A DNA stretch of 64,000 nt from CAVXUB01 sp963764805 (GCA_963764805.1 CAVXUB010000006.1:1-64000); one strand, 5' to 3'. Shown: positions 1 to 9,325, counted from the stretch's first letter. Notes: generated by a model not told the origin, from the sequence alone. A program made the numbers and translations.

Positions 1-38
1 TACTGTGCATCTTACTGGTTCCAGTTGCGTCTTTGCTA

Positions 39-1028
39 TCATTGACAGCCGAATGAAGCCCGCCTGCTCTTCGCAGTGGTCAGCCTGCGCTTCAACGCGT
101 CTAGTGGATCGAGTCCCGCAGCAGCGATCCGCTGCTTCGGCCTGTCCGAGCGTCTCACCTTTCCGGAGGGCGGCAAGGCCGACCTCGCTGGCAACCACGG
201 TGCCGAGCTGTGACATTTGGCGGGAGTCGGAGATGACAGCCTCGTGGTCCTCATCCCCGAATACCCACTGGAGAACCTCCGTGAGTTCGCGGCTTTTGTG
301 TCGGGGATAGGATCTTCGCCCACCACAAGCCGAGATCCGAGCGGCGCGTCGATGTGCTCACGAATCTTCGTGCTGCTCAAAGCGACGGTAAGGAGTGAAA
401 ACGCCGCCTCCGCATGCGAAACAACGACGCCGGCGCGCTCCGCTTGCGCGAGGACGGCTTGGTCACGATAGGGTCGAGCGGCACTGCTCTTGGGAACACC
501 GATCAGGTCCGCAACTTGCTGAATGGTCCGTCCTTCAGCCACTCTGGCCGCAATATATTTCGCTTGCATGAGGGGCCGCCACTGGAGCTTGCCGACGATG
601 TGAACCCTGGCGATCTCAGCGTGAGTCGTGTCGCGAGTCTCATGGACGACGACCGGGACGATCATGTCCATCGAAATCGCCCGCTTGGCGGCTGATGTTC
701 CCACTTCGCCGGGTAGGGAACTCAGCTCTGACCGCCGGATCCGCGAGGCCAAGCAGCGCTGTCAGGCGGCGGTTGCCTCGACAACAACCCAGGCGTCGGG
801 GTCCGCCGCGTCAGGATCACGATCAGCGGCTCGCGTAGAAGTAGCCAGTTCAGCGATCGATTGCGCTACGGGATAGGCGTCAAAGCCGATTTCAAAGAGC
901 ACTGCCAGATCGGGGGTAAGATCACTCCGGTTCCTCTCCGGTATCCGCGGGTTCTCGGGATCGAGCCTTAGCGAGCGGAGCAGCACTTCCCTCGGACGCC
1001 CCGAGCTTGCTGGTACGGCCTCAGTCAA
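39..1028 (-). pseudogene. ParB-like DNA-binding protein, frameshifted
   Basis: Reading leftward, a ParB-like protein can be reconstructed across frames. A TTG start at 1028 overlaps the end of the Z1 gene by 8 nt. The first part (LDPENPRIPE) leads through a frame change into EPLIVI and then, after another, VVVEGNRRLTALLGL, the core of the ParB N-terminal fold. A helix-turn-helix follows near 440-570 (EGRTIQQVADLIGVPKSS). The C-terminal part (ELTEVLQWVFGDEDHEA) is in yet another frame, and the last piece ends at 39. Frame changes lie near 840, 805, 775, 700, 300 and 115. ParB-fold proteins occur in partition systems and also as regulators or nucleases inside defence clusters; here the operon context favours the second. 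The gene is dead, or the sequence is poor here. Confidence 0.68.
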
Positions 1029-3056
1029 CTATATACCTCCGGACGATCGACCCGCTGCCCAGATAAAACGCCAGCGCAAGTAGCTCGCCGTCCCGCTCAT
1101 GGTCACGCCGCAGGACACGATGAGCCTGGATCACCACCTGGCCCGGCTGCTCATCGATCCCGAGCACGTTCCGATCGCCGGGATAGTACGCACCGTCTGG
1201 CTGTCGGCGGTCGTCCCCTGAAACAGGTTGATGAAGCCGATCCCATCCTCCCACTTTCGGGTGCGGGGCCGCCTGCGTCCTCCATGAGCATGAGCGTGAC
1301 AGAGAACCATGCTCGAGCTGCGGCCGAGCGCCTCGACGAACTCGTCGTGCAGCCAGCCAGGGCTGTAGTCCGACCGCCGCCAGAGCGACAAGAGTTCAAT
1401 AGTTCGCTCGACATCGCTCAGCTGATGGTGCGGAACTTCAGTCGGCCGTGGTATTTGTCCCGCGCACAGAGCAGGCCGATCTCCTTGAGAAGGTTTAGGT
1501 TGTGCTGCGTGTCTCCAGGGAGAGTGACGGCATCCGTTGGAATGCCAGCCAAGCGCTTGCGTGGCGAGAGCGGGTGACGCTCGAGCGAGTTGGGATCATT
1601 CCATCTGGAAGCAGTAGCCCGATCTCGGCCGACCATGTGCGAACCGAACCTCCATCCTCGATATGATCGCGGAGTCGGGCACGAAGATCCTCTTCGGTAT
1701 GAACGGTTTCGGTGAGCGATCGGATCGTACGTTTGCTTCCGAAGAATTGGCAGTACGGCAAGAGGTCGCCTCGGTAGCCGAAAGCACGGGCTCGCTGCTC
1801 GAGGGTGTCCCACTTGCGGACTAGCCGGCCGGTTCATATAGGTTACTGTTAGGCCCTCAACTGTGAATCCCCGGTCGAGTTTGTTCCCGCCGACAAGTAT
1901 GTGGATTGGTGCTACATTCCAATCGACGCGGTTGACATCCGCGGCACTGTTGACGAGCCATACGGTCGATTCTCTGAGCACTTCACCGAGCTTCGCTAGG
2001 AAAGCGTGGTCGCTTACGTTCCCGATCCCGTGCCCGACAAGCCGGTCCCGCTCGAGTCGAATAAGCTCCCGGGACCTTCGAGTCGGCTGCGAAAGAAGGG
2101 ATTCCTTCCAGTGGGCGATCTGCCGCTTGAGCAAAAACTCATAGCGCGCTTGGACGTCGTTCCACGCAGTCGAGTGGACGAGCATGCTGATTGGCGGGCT
2201 GGATTGCTCGTGGATGAGCAGGAGCGCCGCACCAGCGAGGAAGGACGCAAGCGCTTGTAGGAGGCTCGCCTGCAGTTCGATTGGCGGCGTTTCGAGGCCT
2301 GCTCCTCTAGGAGCGGCACGTTTCGTACGACGGTTGCTGCATTGTCGATGAAGAATTCTTTACCGCCGGTGTACCTAGCGCCAGGGGTCAGGAATTCGAC
2401 GAACTGTGGGCTCAAAAATGTCTGCGGCATCAAGTAATAGCGGAGCGTACGGAGTCGCGGTGTATTGAATGTAGGAGAGGTCGCTAGGTACCGCGGCCGC
2501 AGATCTTTGATAGCGGTATACGTGCTACTCTCTGAGTCTCGGCTGGTGTTCAACGATGCCTGGTCGGCCTCGTCGTCGATGATTAGGACCTTGACATGTC
2601 GTGGAACCTTCGACAGTTGTCTCGCAACGGCTCGAATCCGGCCGCCGTTTTTAGCACAGGGACGAGGCAGACTCGTCCTCGCTCGATGAAGTCCTCAAGA
2701 CGCCTACCCGCCGACTCTGTTACAGGATTGGTCTCGCTGATCCAGACGTGATCTGCCGTGTCCCGATGCCGAGGAGTCTCTCCGTCGGACTTATTCTGAT
2801 CAAGCAGAAGGTTCGTTGAACCGAGCAACGCAACGATGAGCTGGTAGCCCGCATCGGCGGCCGCAGCCGGCCGGTGCTGTAATCGAAGTAGTCTTGCCGG
2901 ACTGAATAAAGCCGAGGGCGAGGCCGGTGTTGAGATCAGCGTCTCCCAGCGCTACGTCATGGGCTCAGGATCGCCCTCGCCGACGACCAGATGCGTCCGC
3001 TCTGGATCACCAATCTGAACCGCTAAGATCCTGTCGAGCCGAGTGTGCTCAGTCAT
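1021..3056 (-). pseudogene. Z1-family superfamily-II helicase/ATPase, multiply frameshifted
   Basis: An ATG at 3056 overlaps the upstream stop (ATGACTGA), so the two genes were translationally coupled. Across frames the Z1 landmarks appear in order. These are a Walker A (GLALGFIQSGKTTS, near 2900), AADAGYQLIVALLGSTN, a Walker B (VLIIDDEADQAS, near 2570), PGARYTGGKEFF (near 2370), the Z1 motif proper (ILVGGNKLDRGFTVEGLTV, near 1870) and QRARAFGYRGDLLPYCQFF (near 1770). The C-terminal WRRSDYSPGWL and NLFQG segments run to a stop at 1021. At least eight frame changes are needed (near 2955, 2870, 2600, 2290, 1820, 1605, 1430 and 1205). The restored length is about 675 aa. Z1 proteins are known from restriction-like phage-defence clusters, often beside MutL/MORC-type ATPases. 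The family call is firm; loss of function is inferred from the frameshifts. Confidence 0.86.
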
Positions 3057-3800
3057 TGGTGGTGTTTCGCGGTCGCAGTGCGAGGCGCTTCACGTACGTC
3101 CAGGTACCGAAGCGGTTGCGGAGTGTTCCGACCGAAGGTGCGTCGGGTGCCGTTTCTCGCCTCCAGTCGCCGAAGCGATGCGCAGAATTTGGCCATCCTG
3201 GGTCTAGGAAGTAGTCGCGGGCATAGGCGAGTAGTTCGCCGTCGTCCCATCGCGATTCGTAATCAAGGCGCATGGACTGGCCATGCTCTACCCCGGCATT
3301 GTCGCACACGGCGGCCCATCCGCCGAACCTCTGGTAAATGCGAGGTAACGACGGCCCGTGCACCTGCCCGATGCTCACGAGGTCACTGTAGTCCGTTGCA
3401 GTGAGCGGGAACCGCAGGTCGCTCTCGGATGACCGTGAGAATGTCCTCGTCACTCCACGTCTGATCGGCGCGACCCACCACGGAGATCCGTAAGTGATCG
3501 AGGTCGTCTGGCCGATACGCGTTGAGGTCGGTTTCGGTGATGTCGAGTGCCGAAGAGGCTTCTTGGACCGTGATGGCTCCCATTGCTTGGAGTAGCGGCC
3601 GAAGACGCCTCTCGACTTCGAGTCTACGTTCGAGCGCTAGTGCGCGCCCCGGCGGACCTTGCTGCTTGAAGGGCCGCCCGGCTCGGCCCACCCGCATCCA
3701 GAAGAATCTGTTGCACCCGCTGACGACTCACGCCGAATTCAATGCCTATGGCGGCGAGCGTCGCGCCCTGCACCCGCATCCGAATTATCAATTGCTCCAC
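3049..3800 (-). pseudogene. HTH plus HNH-associated-repeat protein, frameshifted
   Basis: A GTG at 3800, with GAGG-like sequence just upstream and an in-frame stop before that, starts a sigma-region-4-like helix-turn-helix (GATLAAIGIEFGVSRQRVQQ). After a frame change near 3670 comes an Arg/Leu-rich linker and a second helical segment (AITVQEASSALDITETDL). A further frame change near 3435 leads into two or three copies of a repeat of the type associated with homing and HNH endonucleases (LPRIYQRFGGWAAVCDNAGV; VGTLRNRFGTWTYVKRL). These repeats are thought to bind DNA. No HNH catalytic motif is visible, so this may be a DNA-binding specificity protein. Its stop overlaps the Z1 start by 8 nt, which places it in the same operon. 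Restored length is about 250 aa. Confidence 0.62.
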
Positions 3801-3842
3801 GCGTGGCCGCCTCGGACCGACCGTCTTCTTGTACCGGTTGAA

Positions 3843-4493
3843 TCACGGACTCCCGAAGGTCCTGAGTCGGGCGCTCTTGCGTGCAAGGCCGTTCACCGAG
3901 AAGTGTGGCGCCACCTCCATCGGGGGGGGGCCAGCCGCGCTTGGCCTCGAATGGAACTGCCTCTCATCACCGGTATCTGGATACCTGGACCGCGAGGTTC
4001 CGATGGAACCACACCTGCCTCGGCTACAAGAGGAAGGAGCTGAGGCTGGAAGGCGTAGAGGGTCTCGTGCGCATCGCTTGTATGGACAGCTAGGCCAGTC
4101 GCCGCGGCCGCCGGAGGGCCCGGCGAGAGATGAAGATCGACGCCCGAGTCGTCCGCCCAGACCGTCGTTCGGGATCGGCGGAGACGAGCACCGGAGACGG
4201 GACGCCGACATATTCCTCCTCCTGCTCCCAGAGGCCTAGGAGGAGGGCGAATCGACCCGGATCGAGGAGGATCGGTCGGTTGCTTCCGGGATTTTGGAAG
4301 CGGCGCTCGACGTCGTCGCGACGCCGACTCGACTTGGTGATCGGCGCCGCGTAGACGGACACGGGCACCCAGGCGTCCTGGACCAGCAGCTCGACATGGG
4401 CTGGCCAACCATCCGCGCCTCCTCGAGCACGAGGACATGGTGCCCTACCAGGTCAACGATGCGCTTAATGACGGACGCACGTCGTGTGGCCAT
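3843..4493 (-). pseudogene. Unrecognised protein at head of the Z1 operon, frameshifted
   Basis: An ATG at 4493 opens a frame (RASVIKRIVDLVGHHVLVLE) that shifts near 4400 into VELLVQDAWVPVSVYAAPI and then RPILLDPGRFALLLGLWEQ. Another shift near 4090 gives AHETLYAFQPQLLPLVAEAG. A last shift lies in a run of nine G (3922-3930), after which the frame stops at 3843, 43 nt before the next gene. The reconstructed product is about 215 aa, soluble, with no membrane segment. I do not recognise the family. The pattern of conserved-looking hydrophobic segments across frames shows it was a real gene. Its position suggests a part in the same defence operon, for example a nuclease or specificity subunit, but that is inference from context only. 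Confidence 0.45.
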
Positions 4494-5640
4494 CAGCGAG
4501 CAATCAGCGTGGTCAACGAGCGAACTCTACAGATAGCTGTCACTGGCCTCTCGCGCCGCTCGATGCACGTGCGTCCACACGCGAACAACTTCGTGGCCCC
4601 CTACCCTGTCCATAGCTTATCGACTATATCTGCCTGGGTCGCGAGCGAGACGATGTGGCCCGCTCGGTTTCCTCTTGGGCTTCGGCGCCGCAGCGAGCGG
4701 AAGCTTGGGTGCAGCGCTCGAACGTGTGGACTGGTGTCCGCACGTAACGCCATGGGGTCTCCATTCCAGCAGGAGTCGATGTCCGATGTCGCGACCGGTT
4801 CCCACGCAAGAGGAAGGTGTCATGGTTGGCCATTCCTCGATCTCTGCCGGGAAAGTCATCACAGCTTGCTGACCTGCGTGTTCGCGTGGAGGAGAGGCGA
4901 AGGCGGCCCGACGGAGGAGCGGCCGCTCCCGCCGCCCAAGTCCTGCCCGTGGAGAAAGGAGAGCTGCATACGGGAGAAACCCGGAACTCGGGGTCAGACC
5001 TTTCATTCTGCCGTGACGAACACGAGCGGCTTCTTCACGATGAACAGAGCTGGCCTGACGGCTGCAGAGGAACAGTCCGTGCCGGCGGTCGAGGCATGGT
5101 CGGCGCCCGGTCATGGGCCGGCGAGGGAAGACGTTTTGGGGAGCTTGTGCTGCGATACGACGCCCACGGGCGTGGCCGAAGAATACCGTACGGCTGCAAA
5201 GCCAGCACCGAGCGATAGCTCCTCCGGCGAAGCGCCAGCGCGAGCTGGCCAAGACCGAGGATGTGCGGGGCGAGGGTCGCTCTCCGACAGCGACCCCGCC
5301 GCGCTTCTCGTCTCGGACCCTGTCCGGCGGTGGACCGCCATTCCGGTCGCACTGGACCTTGGCAGCGTCCGACTCGGCACGATGGCGTTCGTCGACCCCG
5401 ATGGTCGCATTGATGAGCATCTCCGACTCCTGGCCGAGGGCAGCAACGGCCTGCCTCGTCAGCAGACCGCGTCCCGTTATGAGCGCTGTCCTTCGACCTC
5501 TGAACCGAGCCGGCACCCGCACTTCCGCCGCTTGACCAAATCTTGACCAAATCCTTCAGCCACAGAGGGCCTACGGCGACCAACTCGGCCGACGGTCGCA
5601 GCCACTCTGACCTGCGGGAACGGATTCGAGCCGACAGGAG
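4494..5640. other. No supportable gene; upstream flank of decayed operon
   Basis: I find no convincing gene here. Long open frames exist on both strands (for example about 370 codons on + from 4437), but their predicted proteins have no family-like motifs and the composition of shadow frames. A short direct repeat (CTTGACCAAAT twice, near 5532-5553) is visible. An integrase next to the attachment-like site at 5655 would be expected, but I could not piece one together. Confidence 0.5.
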
Positions 5641-5654
5641 CCGACAGGCCTGGT

Positions 5655-5699
5655 CACCCTCTCAAGGTGGAGGCACGGGTTCGAATCCCGTTGGGACTG
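5655..5699 (+). other. tRNA-Glu(CTC) 3' fragment, candidate attachment site
   Basis: The sequence folds as the 3' half of a tRNA. The anticodon arm is CACC-CTCTCAA-GGTG, with anticodon CTC at 5661-5663. A short variable region follows, then a T-arm (ACGGG-TTCGAAT-CCCGT, 5675-5691), the acceptor 3' strand TGGGACT and discriminator G at 5699. The expected 5' acceptor strand (AGTCCCA) and a proper D-arm are absent; in their place is a repeated GAGCCGACAG. A lone tRNA 3' half next to a decayed accessory region is the usual scar of site-specific integration into a tRNA gene. Confidence 0.72.
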
Positions 5700-5715
5700 C
5701 TCCGTTGGGACTGCT
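5688..5715 (+). repeat. 14-bp tandem duplication of the tRNA 3' end
   Basis: CCGTTGGGACTGCT occurs twice in a row (5688-5701 and 5702-5715). The first copy is the end of the tRNA-like T-arm and acceptor strand. A degenerate third piece (CGGACTGCTCGG) follows near 5735. This suggests repeated recombination or slippage at the attachment site. Confidence 0.85.
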
Positions 5716-5816
5716 CGTTGGGGGTCCTTCGTTCGGACTGCTCGGCTCATACCGTCGAGTGTCGATGCCCCGAGCGTATGCGGCAGCTCCTAACGAACCT
5801 GATCGCGCGACTGCCG

Positions 5817-6621
5817 TCAGTCGATGCCCTTGTGGACTATCGCCTCGAAGCGCGCCAGCGTCGACCCGTCCCCGTTGGTCGTGATCTCGCCGAGTGACGG
5901 CCGGCTCCACAGCCAGCAGTCGAGATCGCCGGCAGTGCCTGCAACTTCAGCCGCCACTTCGCCTTCATGATCATCGAGGACCTTCGGCACATCCTCGGTG
6001 TATTGCGTGCCGTCATCCGGATCGGTGCCCTGGAACACCCCGAGCTGAGCAAGCCAGACGTCTCCGGTGTCGGTGCAGTGGAGGCGTACCGTGGCGCCGG
6101 GCGTCGGGTCGAAGGTTCCCCAGTCCGGAAGGTCGCCTCCGAACATCACGCGCAAGACCTCGTCGACTCCGTCCGCGCTCAGTTTCGGATCGAGGGGAGT
6201 TTGGCCCGTCGAGACAAGCTCGGCATCGACTCGGTGGATGAGGGCCTCATGCGCTTGCCGGCGGCGTACGAAGCCGACCGTCTTGTCATCAGACCATGTC
6301 CACACCGGCATCTCGGGAGCGGGCTGCGTTAGCGCGTCCACAAGCGCGCGCGCTCACTTCGTGGAAGAACTCGACCAGCGCCGCACGATCCGTGGGCCGT
6401 GCGGGTCGCTCAACTTCGTCTATCTCGGAACGGTCGAGAGATCCGGAGATGACCACCGTCCCCCAGAACCACTGCACCTCGGCGAGGTGCCAAAGCAGGT
6501 CGTCCGCGGTCCAGTCCGGGCACGTCGGGACCCTCGCCGCGGGCGTGCCCCTGACGACGGCAGTGGCGAAACGGTCTGACTCTTCGCGGATGCTCCCCAA
6601 ATAATCGAGACCTACGGGCAC
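5817..6621 (-). pseudogene. Mycothiol-dependent maleylpyruvate isomerase family protein, one frameshift
   Basis: The N-terminal part starts at GTG 6621 (VGLDYLGSIREESDRFA) and includes CPDWTADDLLWHLAEVQWFW, the helix of the MDMPI/DinB-like fold that carries the metal-site histidine. Near 6330 the frame changes inside a GCGCGCGC run and continues as LVDALTQPAPEMPVWTWSDD and onward to the C-terminal domain (TVRLHCTDTGDVWLA), ending at 5817. The restored length is about 268 aa, normal for actinobacterial family members, which use mycothiol as cofactor or act in detoxification. Because the whole rest of the gene is conserved-looking, a single indel at a dinucleotide run is as likely a sequencing error as a true mutation. 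Confidence 0.78.
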
Positions 6622-6673
6622 GGCGCCGACGCTACAGCAGCGCGTGGGCACGCTCCTGGGCCTCCCGGAACGG

Positions 6674-7108
6674 TCAGGACCCCGCCACGGCTCCTGCGTC
6701 GCTGATCTGGAATCCCGGCGCCCAGGCGATCTCCCACCTGTTGCCCTCGGGGTCGGAGATGTATCCCGACCGCCCTCCCCACTCGCGGTCTTGTGGTGTA
6801 GCGACGGGATGTGCCCCAGCGGCCACCGCCGCGTCGAACACCTCATCGACCTCGTCACGGCCGTCGACGTTCATGGCGAGCGTGATGCCGTTCCACATGC
6901 CATCCACCGGCAGCATCAAGTCAGCGGCCGCCTCTGCCTGGAGGAGCTCCCGTGGATACATGGCGAGGATGACGCCGCCTAGGTGAAACGTCGTGAACTC
7001 ATCGTTCGAGCCCGGCCGGCTGCTCCAACCCATCCCCTCGTAGAACGCTCTGAGCCGCGGGATGTCCCGGGCTCCGAGCGTGACCACAGTGAGTCGTTCA
7101 GGGATCAT
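6674..7108 (-). CDS. VOC (glyoxalase-fold) family protein
   Basis: This is a 144-aa single glyoxalase/bleomycin-resistance fold protein starting at the ATG at 7108 (IPERLTVVTLGARD); an upstream in-frame start would add 14 unconserved residues. The strand pattern is typical: VTLGARDIPRLRAFYEGMGW at the start, then FHLGGVILAMYP, and a second half with GRDEVDEVFDAAVAAGA and the C-terminal YISDPEGNRWEIAWAPGF, which carries the family's metal-binding Glu. Members act as lyases, dioxygenases or antibiotic-binding proteins, and the substrate cannot be told. It is 52 nt downstream of the frameshifted isomerase-family gene on the same strand. Confidence 0.85.
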   Translation of the reverse strand: MIPERLTVVTLGARDIPRLRAFYEGMGWSSRPGSNDEFTTFHLGGVILAMYPRELLQAEAAADLMLPVDGMWNGITLAMNVDGRDEVDEVFDAAVAAGAHPVATPQDREWGGRSGYISDPEGNRWEIAWAPGFQISDAGAVAGS

Positions 7109-7201
7109 CAACGTGCAGTCTTGCCTGGGAGGGGTCGCCTGAGCTCGCAAAGGACGCTTAGAAGGCCCGAGCTGGTTGCCCGGCGGTCAGTCGACCGGCG
7201 G

Positions 7202-7706
7202 TCAGTCGACCGGCGTCGCCGGCGATGCCTCCTTCCCGAGGTAGGTCGCCAGGCCGTCGAGCATCTCCTCCGTCCCCTCCCGGCGCAGGCTGGGCGCCTC
7301 GGCACCGTCGATGCCATCGAACCACGCCCCTTGTTCCGTGTAGGTCAACGCCGTCCTCCCGGATGCTTCGATGAGCTCGATGGTCGTCAACGAGACAGAC
7401 ATGCGGACGTCGTCGGCGTACATCTCGTATGCGTAAACGATGCGACGGTCTTGGACGATGTCGTAGTAAAGAGCGTCGTATCGGAGGGTAGTTGCGTCCA
7501 TCCGGATACTGAAGCGCTCTCGGCCGCCGGGGCGGAAGTCGAACTCCTCGGTGCCGGCATCCGCCCGCCAGCGGCTCGAAGTCGCCCGTGTCTCCCCAGG
7601 CGGTCTTGGCCTCGGATGAGGCGAACGCCGCGAACACGCGGGCCGCTGCCACGGGGTAGGTCCGCTCGATGACGAAGGTGTCGTGGATCACGGAGCTGTC
7701 AGCCAT
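7202..7706 (-). pseudogene. SRPBCC/AHSA1-domain protein, one frameshift
   Basis: It starts at ATG 7706 (MADSSVIHDTFVIERTYP), overlapping the restored stop of the ArsR gene (TGATG). The first 50 residues (VAAARVFAAFASSEAKTAWG) are in one frame. Near 7560, within a GGCGGGCGG stretch, the frame changes and continues as GTEEFDFRPGGRERFSIRMD through YTEQGAWFDGIDG to the stop at 7202. Restored length is about 168 aa, as expected for the Aha1/START-like fold. An ArsR-SRPBCC pair is a common two-gene unit in actinobacteria. The SRPBCC partner binds a hydrophobic ligand or catalyses a poorly defined reaction. Confidence 0.78.
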
Positions 7707-8111
7707 CACTGGTCCTCTTTCTGTCGGGGTGTTCTTCGAGGCTCCTTGCGCGGCGCATCCTCCTGCTTCGGAGCGGTGCTGGTAAGCGTCGTCCTGGGTG
7801 AGGTACGCGCCGAGCTTGTCGAGCTTCTTCTCCCAGAGCGCCCTGCGCCGCGACAGCCAGTACTCGGCGGAGCGGAGGGTCTCGGCTTGGAGGCGGCACG
7901 TGCGCTGCCGCCCGACCTTCTGCGAGCGAATGAGGCCGCTGGCCTCCAGCACCTGCACGTGCTGGACGACTGCTGCGAGCGTCATGTCGAGCGGCCGACC
8001 CAGCTCGCTGACAGTCGCAGGGGCTCGGCTGAGGCGCTCCAACATGGCGCGCCGTCCTGGGTCCGACAGGGCGTGGAAGACGCGATCCAGGTCGGCGGGT
8101 TGGTCAAGCAT
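7706..8111 (-). pseudogene. ArsR-family winged-helix regulator, probable frameshift at C-terminus
   Basis: It starts at ATG 8111 (MLDQPADLDRVFHALSDPGR) and has the ArsR winged helix: MLERLSRAPATVSELGRPLD, then VVQHVQVLEASGLIRSQKVG as recognition helix and wing. As it stands the frame reads through into the next gene. Dropping one base near 7765 yields a Lys/Glu-rich tail (PKQEDAPRKEPRRTPRQKED) and a stop at 7706 that overlaps the SRPBCC start, which is the normal arrangement. The apparent ArsR-SRPBCC fusion is therefore probably an indel artefact or a mutation. It likely represses its own operon. No metal-binding cysteine motif is visible, so the signal is probably not arsenite. Confidence 0.75.
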
Positions 8112-8175
8112 GTGCTTGAGTTTTGCCGAGGATCACGCGTATAGTCAAGTACTCGCTTGACTGTAGCCTCAGGGA

Positions 8176-8673
8176 TTAGTCGGGCGGCTCGAACGTCCAG
8201 ACCGTGCCGTCGCCGAGGTCCTCGCTCCATCCCCGGGCGAGGCTCGGCGTCAGCCGGAAGATGCCCTTGGCCGTCGCATCTGGCACCAACATGCCGTATT
8301 TCTCGTCCCAGCTCGCGGCGATCTTCTTTCCAAGATCCTCGTCCGTGCGCTCGAGATCTTCGGCTTCGCCCTCGACGATGACGACATGATCCGCGCTCTC
8401 CAGATGGATGCTGACACGCGGGTCGCGGGTGAGGTTCCGAGCCCACCCGGTGCGAGGGTGCCCATCGAAGTAGAAGTGCCCATCAACCCACACGCCCCAG
8501 ATCGGCCGGACACGTGGCGTCCCGTCGGCGTTCGCTGTCGCGAGCCAGTAGAAGCGAGCATCTTTCATCCGCCGTTCCACGTCGTCCCAGTCGAGCAGCG
8601 CCTCGTCGCCGGTCGGAAACGCGTAGCCCTTCGGCGCTCGCTCAGGTCTCGCGGTCGGCTTCATCTTCCCCAT
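8176..8673 (-). CDS. Pyridoxamine 5'-phosphate oxidase-family (PPOX) protein
   Basis: This is a 165-aa split-barrel flavin or F420-binding protein. DARFYWLATANADGTPRVRP is the first beta-hairpin of the PPOX fold, FYFDGHPRTGWARNLTRDPR the cofactor-phosphate region, and VSIHLESADHVVIVEGEAED the dimer strand. Actinobacterial members use FMN or F420 to reduce small substrates or bind haem breakdown products; the substrate is unknown. The start at 8673 (MGKMKPTARPERAPKG) is the only sensible one. It is a single-gene unit between the DinB gene and the ArsR pair on the same strand. Confidence 0.85.
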   Translation of the reverse strand: MGKMKPTARPERAPKGYAFPTGDEALLDWDDVERRMKDARFYWLATANADGTPRVRPIWGVWVDGHFYFDGHPRTGWARNLTRDPRVSIHLESADHVVIVEGEAEDLERTDEDLGKKIAASWDEKYGMLVPDATAKGIFRLTPSLARGWSEDLGDGTVWTFEPPD

Positions 8674-8697
8674 GCTCCTCGAAGCGTCTAGTCCCAG

Positions 8698-9278
8698 TCA
8701 CCAGCCGACGGCACCGTCGACGAGCTCGCGGATCAGGTCAGCGTGCCCGTTGTGGCGTGCGTACTCCTCGATCATGTGGACGTAGATCCATCGGAGTGAG
8801 CACTCGGCCACCGGTGCGGCTGATACCGGCATCGTCGAGGCTGAACCGCGGCTGCCGCCTGCCGGCTGGCGTCACACTCCGCCTGCCACGCCGCCAGATC
8901 CGCCACCCAGTCAGCCTCATCGAGAGGGTAGAGGTCACTGTCCTCGACTGCTGGGTCGTAACAGATATACGGGGCGTCCCGCTCCCGTAGCAGCGTGCGT
9001 CGGAACCAGGACCGCTCTACCTCGGCCATGTGGCGGACGAGGCCGTGAATCGAGAGTGCCGAGGAGACGATGGGCCGGGCTTTGCGGGCCTCGTCGTCCA
9101 ATCCCTCTGTCTTCAGCAGCAGGGTGGCGCGGTGGAACTCGAGCCATGCCTCGAGCATTTCCCGCTCGCCGAGACCGGTCATCGACGGCTCGGTGCGGCG
9201 CGGATCTTCCAAGTCCTGAACCACGGCTCCCGACTGTACGCCGGAGGGCAGGGATCGGCCGATCTCGCGCGCAGTCAT
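8698..9278 (-). pseudogene. DinB/DUF664-family protein, one frameshift
   Basis: The reading begins at ATG 9278 (MTAREIGRSLPSGVQSG), with DPRRTEPSMTGLGEREMLEA and WLEFHRATLLLKTEGLDDE typical of the DUF664 branch of the DinB four-helix bundle. LSIHGLVRHMAEVERSWFRR carries the metal-site His. Near 8860 the frame changes; the proper C-terminus, ECSLRWIYVHMIEEYARHNG with the second His pair, is read in another frame and ends at 8698. Restored length is about 193 aa. The family is mycothiol- or bacillithiol-linked, or of unknown metal-dependent function. An upstream ATG at 9305 would add nine residues. Confidence 0.78.
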
Positions 9279-9319
9279 CCACGTCCTACGTAGGCAGCTG
9301 CACACGAAATCGGTCGCTC

Positions 9320-9325
9320 TAGGAT
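9320..9325 (+). promoter_or_regulatory. -10 box TAGGAT of the MmcQ-like gene (leaderless)
   Basis: TAGGAT lies 6 nt before the GTG at 9332, too close for an untranslated leader with a ribosome binding site. It is one of a series of like-spaced boxes in this window. Confidence 0.6.

Noticed and set aside
4437..5546. Long open frame of about 370 codons on + (and about 300 codons on - over the same stretch)
   Set aside because: Neither product shows any family-like motif, both have the composition typical of shadow frames, and there is no ribosome site or promoter. High GC makes such frames common.
7158..8111. ArsR-SRPBCC fusion protein of 317 residues
   Set aside because: The linker is out of frame with the usual ArsR tail. 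Removing one base gives the normal two-gene overlap, and the C-terminal SRPBCC half lies in a third frame.
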